Shown here one piece after another: positions 21,735-25,527 of a stretch of 25,527 nucleotides of DNA. The stretch's first letter is position 1, and each line of letters starts with the position of its first letter. Location of the stretch: contig CALPIW020000002.1 in assembly GCA_943323725.2 (NCBI GenBank), positions 1 to 25,527 on the forward strand, given 5' to 3'. Made by a program: the position numbers and the translations under genes. The stretch comes from Polynucleobacter meluiroseus. GTDB taxonomy: Bacteria; Verrucomicrobiota; Verrucomicrobiia; Opitutales; UBA953. The notes beneath the pieces were generated by a model. It ran no database searches. It saw only the letters and a program-made list of their open reading frames with translations, and was not told where the DNA came from.

Positions 21735-22673
21735 ATGCCCGACCCTTGGGAATCCCTGCGCCTGCTGGCCGACCCCACGCGCTCCCGCATGCTGCACCTG
21801 CTGCACCGCGGCGAACTGGCCGTCGGCGAACTGCAGGAGATCCTCGGCCTTCCGCAGTCCCGCATCTCCACCCACCTGGCCCTGCTTCGTAAGGGCGGCC
21901 TCGTGGTCGACCGACGCGACGGCAAGAAATCCTTCTACGCGGTGGCCCGCGACCTCCCGGACAGCGTCGGCGGCATCGTCGAAGCCGCCCTGGCCGCCAG
22001 CGCCCACGAGCCGAAGGCGGCGGCCGACCAGCGCTCCTGGCAGCGGATCGTCGAGAAGCGCCGGCAGAAGGCCGAGCAGCACTTCAACCTCGTGGCCGAC
22101 CGGCTGGGCCGGAACTACTGCCCGGGACGATCCTGGGAGGCCATCGGTCAGATGCTCTTCCTGCTGACGCCCAAGGTCCGGATCGCCGACCTCGGGGCCG
22201 GCGACGGCACCCTCTCCCGCCTCCTCGCCCGCCAGGCCGAAAGCGTCCACTGCGTGGATAGCTCGCCGCGCATGGTCCAGGTCGGTCGGGCCTTGGCCAA
22301 GAAAGAGCAGCTTCGCAACCTGACCTACGTCCTGGGCAACATCGAGAAAGTCCCCCTGCCTGACCGGAGCATCGACCTCGCCTTGCTGAGCCAGGCCCTG
22401 CACCACGCCGAGAACCCCCGCCAGGCCCTCGCCGAAGCCTTCCGCATCCTCAAGCCAGGGGGTCGCCTCATCGTCCTCGACCTACGCGCCCACCGCTTCG
22501 AGAAAGCCCGCGAACTGTATGCCGACCGCTGGCTGGGTTTCAAAGAGAACGAACTCCACGATTGGATCGAGGAAGCCGGCTTCGCCCACTCCGAGGTGCG
22601 CGTGGTGGCCAAGGAAACCAAGGAGCCAGGCTTCGAGACCCTCTTGGCGACCGGCCTGCGTCCGGGGGCCTGA
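21735..22673 (+). CDS. ArsR-type HTH fused to SAM-dependent methyltransferase
   Basis: 312 residues in two domains. Residues 1-72 are an ArsR-like winged helix (LRLLADPTRSRMLHLLHRGE, recognition helix near LPQSRISTHLALLRKGGLV). They lack the metal-binding ELCVC motif of arsenic or cadmium sensors, so this is not a metal sensor. A helical linker leads to a class I methyltransferase: motif I ADLGAGDGTLSRLLA at 151-165, VHCVDSSPRMV, then LPDRSIDLALLSQALHH and RILKPGGRLIVLDL. Such fusions are widespread and are often found beside metH, metF or ahcY, where they are thought to sense SAM or SAH and control methionine genes. No methionine gene is in the window, so the target is unknown. It stands alone, after a terminator, with no Shine-Dalgarno. 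I see no SAM or SAH riboswitch before it. Confidence 0.9.
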   Translation: MPDPWESLRLLADPTRSRMLHLLHRGELAVGELQEILGLPQSRISTHLALLRKGGLVVDRRDGKKSFYAVARDLPDSVGGIVEAALAASAHEPKAAADQRSWQRIVEKRRQKAEQHFNLVADRLGRNYCPGRSWEAIGQMLFLLTPKVRIADLGAGDGTLSRLLARQAESVHCVDSSPRMVQVGRALAKKEQLRNLTYVLGNIEKVPLPDRSIDLALLSQALHHAENPRQALAEAFRILKPGGRLIVLDLRAHRFEKARELYADRWLGFKENELHDWIEEAGFAHSEVRVVAKETKEPGFETLLATGLRPGA

Positions 22674-22804
22674 GTTATTCACAGTCAGACCCCCCGGCGG
22701 GCCCTGATATTTGCCCCTCGAAGGGGGCTTATTGCTTGGCATCCCTCGGCCGCTTGGGCTATTCCTTCGCACCCCCGACGCGGAGCAATAGCTCCCCTCA
22801 CCCG
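22674..22804 (+). promoter_or_regulatory. Intergenic region before the large TPR gene
   Basis: A 5-pair hairpin, GCCCC (22713-22717) with GGGGC (22724-22728), may be a weak terminator of the methyltransferase gene; only CTTATT follows it. TTGGCA (22736-22741) and TATTCC (22760-22765), spaced 18 bases, are a possible promoter for the TPR gene. GGAG at 22786-22789 is too far from ATG 22805 to be an ideal ribosome binding site. Confidence 0.35.
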
Positions 22805-25527
22805 ATGCTTATCCAAGAGTCCCGCACCTACCAACTGGCCAAGGCCGCCCTGCTCGCCGTCCTCCTCGCCGTGACCCCCGTCACCGGCGTCCTTCGCGCC
22901 CAGACCAAGCCCCTGCCCACCGCGGAAAAACAGGAAGACCCCCTGAACGTCCTCTACAAGTCCGCCGACAAGGCCTTCGAGGAAAAGAAGTACCGGGAGG
23001 CCCTCGCGCTCTTCGAGGAGCTGGAGGAGAAGGCCGGCGACGTCGCCAACAGCATGAAGGCGGTCCTCTCCTTCCGTAAGGCCACCTGTCTCTTCTTCCT
23101 GAAGGACTGGCCCAAGGCCCAGGTGGAACTCACCGCTTTCCTCGATAAATATCCCAAAGGCACCGAAGATTTCTTCGACGGCGACAACCGCCGCGGCATG
23201 GCCGAACTGATCCTGATCGAAGCCTTCTCCAAGCAGGCCAAGTGGGACCAGGCCCTCGCCCGCCTCGAGAAGATCCGCACCAACGCGCTCGCCCGCCCCG
23301 AAGAGCGCGTCTCCGCCTTCACGCTTTCGGCCCAGATCGTGGTCGACCGGGCCAAGAGCTCGCCCGACGACCTCAAGAAGGCCGCCTACGCCCAGGCCAT
23401 CAGCCTGCTCAAGCAGGCGACCGCCGAAGGCATCAACACGCCGGAACGCCGCGAAGCCGCCTACAAGCTCGTCGAGATGTACACCAAACTGGGCCTGACC
23501 AAGGAGGCCACCCAGCTCAAGAGCGAGATCGACGCCCGCAGCACCGGCTCCCCGGTCGAAGTCGTGCGCTCCAACTTCCAACGCCTGGAAATCGGCGACG
23601 CGCGTTTCGCAGCCGCCGAATCGGCCGCCGACGAGGCCTTCCGCGGCGACTTCTACCGCCAGGCCCTCAACAACTACCAGGGCACGCTGCGCCGCGTGAA
23701 CCTTACCCGTTCCTTCGGCAAGGCGATCGAAACCAAGACCACCGAGGTCGAAGGCATGACGAAGGCCGCCCCGAAGCCGAACCCCGAGCAGGCCGACGCC
23801 ATCCGCCGCGCCCAGCTCGACCTCGAACAGTTCAAGAAGATCGAGGCCGAATTCAAAGCGAACAAGGACTACGACGCCTTCATCTCCTACCGCATCGGTC
23901 TCTGCCTCCTCGAACTGAAGCGCCCGTGGGAAGCGCACGTCGCCTTCCTCGACATCTTCGAGAACAGCCCGGAGTTCAGCCGCATCGCCGGCGCCTACTA
24001 CTACCACATCGTCGCGCTGCGCCGGATCGGCCGCAACAACGAGGCCCAGGCGAAGTGCAAGGAGTTCATCCAGAAGTTCCCGAAGGACGAGATGGTCTCG
24101 TCCATCGCCCTCATCCTCGGCGACATCTCGCAGGAGCGCGAAGAGTTCCCCGAAGCCATCGAACACTACAAGTGGGTGCTGGCCAACGTGACCAACCTCA
24201 GCCCCGAGATCGCCGAAGAGATCGATTTCCGCATCGCCGCCTGTCTTTTCTCGCAGGTCGACTGGGCGCCCGCGCAGAAGGCCTTCGAGGCCTTCCTCAA
24301 GAAGTACGAGCGCTCGTCCGTCCGCCAGCAGGTCCTCTACATGAGCGCGCTCTGCTCGTTCTTCCAGGGCAAGTACAAGGAGACCAAGGTCGACTTCGAC
24401 AAGTACGAGTCGGAATACCCGAAGGGTCAGTTCATCCCTGACGTCCGCTACCGCCAGGCCATCGTCAAGTTCGGCGTCAACCCGCCGGACATCGCCGGCA
24501 CCATCAAACTCTGTGAAGACTGGCTGAAGGACTACGCCAAGGACCGCAGCGACGAAGTCATCGCCCAGACCCCCGAGGTGTACACCCTGATCGGCGACGC
24601 CCACATCCGCATGGCCGACGAGCTCGACAAGAAGGTCAAGGCCGCCGACATCGACCTGCGCGTCAACCTCAAGACCCCTGACCGCGCGAAGTTCGCCGCC
24701 ATCAAGGACAAGCTCGAGAAGGAGAAGGAAGCCGCCACCGGCAAGGCGATCGACGCCTATGAGGCCGCCGCCAAGAGCGCGCGCACCAATCCGCAGGCCC
24801 TCGAGTTCGTCCTCGGCGAGCTGCGCAAGCTCCTCCCCGGCCGCGGCGAACACAAGCGCATGCGCGACCTGTTCAAGGAGATCTTCGACTGGGACCACAA
24901 CGACCCGAAGTCGATGACCTACCTCTACGAGGTCATCCGCTCCACCGAACGCATGGGCGACATGCCCGAGTTCGCCCAGCAGGCCGAGAAGGTCCGCAAG
25001 GATTTCAGCGCCAAGCTCGCCGACGGCCGCAAGGCGGTCGACCAGCTCGAGCGCAAGCAGGGCGTCACCCGCCCCGAGATCGACGCCGCCAAGGAGGCCG
25101 TCAAGAAGCTCTCCGCCGAGCTCGAAGCCGAACTCGCCAAGGTCGAGGTCAAGCGGCAGGCCTCCATCGCCGAGCAGAAGAAGCGCGCGCTGAAGATCCT
25201 GTCCGACGCCGTCGCCGAATCCATCAACGACCGGAAGCAGGAAGGCACCGAGAAGCTCATCGTCTTCCTCGCCGAGAAACTCGCCCGCAAGATCAAGCGC
25301 GTGAAGGCCGGCACGAAGCCCGAGCCCGGCGCCTACACCAGCGCCGAAGCCGAGAAGGAACTCACCAAGCTGCTCCGCCTCGAAGAGAACCGGAGCTCCC
25401 TCGTCGCCCAGGCCCGCGGCTTCTTCGCCCTCGGTCAGCTCGCCGTGTTCACGCGCGAACCCGAGAAGACCGCCGCGAACTTCGCCAAGATCGCCGCCAA
25501 CTTCAAGGCCGAGGAGCTCAACCCGAC
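22805..25527 (+). CDS. Large exported TPR/coiled-coil protein, 3' end outside window
   Basis: Open from ATG 22805 to the window edge: 907 codons without a stop. A signal peptide (hydrophobic core LAKAALLAVLLAVTPVTGVL, cleavage expected after ALA/RA near 32) is followed by many tetratricopeptide-like helix pairs: KSADKAFEEKKYREALALFE at about 51-70, DWPKAQVELTAFLDKYPKG near 110, DYDAFISYRIGLCLLELKRP near 360, REEFPEAIEHYKWVL near 445, and DWAPAQKAFEAFLKKYERSS near 490. Some repeats have the KYPKG/FPKDE ending of the YbgF/BamD type. From about 730 to 830 the chain becomes a Lys/Glu/Ala coiled coil. It is probably a periplasmic scaffold. Similar long proteins lie beside ExbB/ExbD/TonB genes in some verrucomicrobia as I recall, which cannot be checked here. 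C-terminal domain unknown. Confidence 0.88.
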   Translation, partial: MLIQESRTYQLAKAALLAVLLAVTPVTGVLRAQTKPLPTAEKQEDPLNVLYKSADKAFEEKKYREALALFEELEEKAGDVANSMKAVLSFRKATCLFFLKDWPKAQVELTAFLDKYPKGTEDFFDGDNRRGMAELILIEAFSKQAKWDQALARLEKIRTNALARPEERVSAFTLSAQIVVDRAKSSPDDLKKAAYAQAISLLKQATAEGINTPERREAAYKLVEMYTKLGLTKEATQLKSEIDARSTGSPVEVVRSNFQRLEIGDARFAAAESAADEAFRGDFYRQALNNYQGTLRRVNLTRSFGKAIETKTTEVEGMTKAAPKPNPEQADAIRRAQLDLEQFKKIEAEFKANKDYDAFISYRIGLCLLELKRPWEAHVAFLDIFENSPEFSRIAGAYYYHIVALRRIGRNNEAQAKCKEFIQKFPKDEMVSSIALILGDISQEREEFPEAIEHYKWVLANVTNLSPEIAEEIDFRIAACLFSQVDWAPAQKAFEAFLKKYERSSVRQQVLYMSALCSFFQGKYKETKVDFDKYESEYPKGQFIPDVRYRQAIVKFGVNPPDIAGTIKLCEDWLKDYAKDRSDEVIAQTPEVYTLIGDAHIRMADELDKKVKAADIDLRVNLKTPDRAKFAAIKDKLEKEKEAATGKAIDAYEAAAKSARTNPQALEFVLGELRKLLPGRGEHKRMRDLFKEIFDWDHNDPKSMTYLYEVIRSTERMGDMPEFAQQAEKVRKDFSAKLADGRKAVDQLERKQGVTRPEIDAAKEAVKKLSAELEAELAKVEVKRQASIAEQKKRALKILSDAVAESINDRKQEGTEKLIVFLAEKLARKIKRVKAGTKPEPGAYTSAEAEKELTKLLRLEENRSSLVAQARGFFALGQLAVFTREPEKTAANFAKIAANFKAEELNP

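Noticed and set aside
19658..21925. 755-codon open frame antisense to the GreA-like gene
   Set aside because: Same cause: shadow of biased sense codons. The sense frame has GreA motifs and a Shine-Dalgarno, whereas the antisense frame crosses a terminator and two genes.
22685..24898. 737-codon open frame antisense to the TPR gene
   Set aside because: The sense frame has a signal peptide and TPR repeats and stays open to the window end; the antisense product is Leu/Gly/Asp-rich with no recognisable domain.

Overview
The window is GC-rich, gene-dense chromosomal DNA from a Gram-negative bacterium, most likely of the PVC superphylum and probably a verrucomicrobium of the Opitutae type. The placement rests on four things: LPS genes (lpxA, an lptE-like lipoprotein), a very long GreA-type protein of the kind known from Chlamydiae and Verrucomicrobia, a zinc-ligand-free ribosomal protein L32, and several small secreted or lipoprotein genes with no clear family. 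It is inference from remembered family features, not from a search. Nearly everything is housekeeping. I see no phage, IS element, CRISPR array, tRNA, rRNA, toxin-antitoxin pair or defence island, and no non-coding gap reaches 300 bases.

Region 1 (25-4370, minus strand) reads scpB > pheA > MCE-domain protein > glyQS. The first three are joined by ATGA stop/start overlaps. Region 2 (4491-9702, plus) holds ilvD with its own terminator, then pgi, a membrane-anchored coiled-coil protein, a 56-residue lipoprotein and rsmI. Region 3 (9754-12834, plus) is a tightly overlapped set: a nuclease-like protein of unknown function, lpxA, pdxA and an orphan periplasmic binding protein. It is followed by a separate small secreted protein made of three Cys-Pro-Cys repeats (12909-13163) and a strong hairpin terminator.

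Region 4 begins with a HAD phosphatase on the minus strand (13219-13767). Divergent to it runs rpmF > plsX > fabH > periplasmic TPR protein > lptE-like > rpe (13871-18449), which links ribosome, fatty-acid/phospholipid and outer-membrane genes. rlmN converges on rpe so tightly that their stop codons overlap. Region 5 (19718-25527, plus) holds the long GreA-like factor with a GNRA-loop terminator, an ArsR-type HTH fused to a methyltransferase, and the first 907 codons of a large exported TPR/coiled-coil protein that runs off the window.

The common theme is envelope building (LpxA, LptE-like, MCE protein, PlsX, FabH, periplasmic TPR proteins) mixed with translation and transcription functions (GlyRS, RsmI, RlmN, L32, GreA). 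The least explained items are the CPC-repeat protein, the nuclease-like protein before lpxA, the long N-terminal part of the GreA protein, and the partial TPR giant. I found nothing that I would call a new multi-gene system with confidence.
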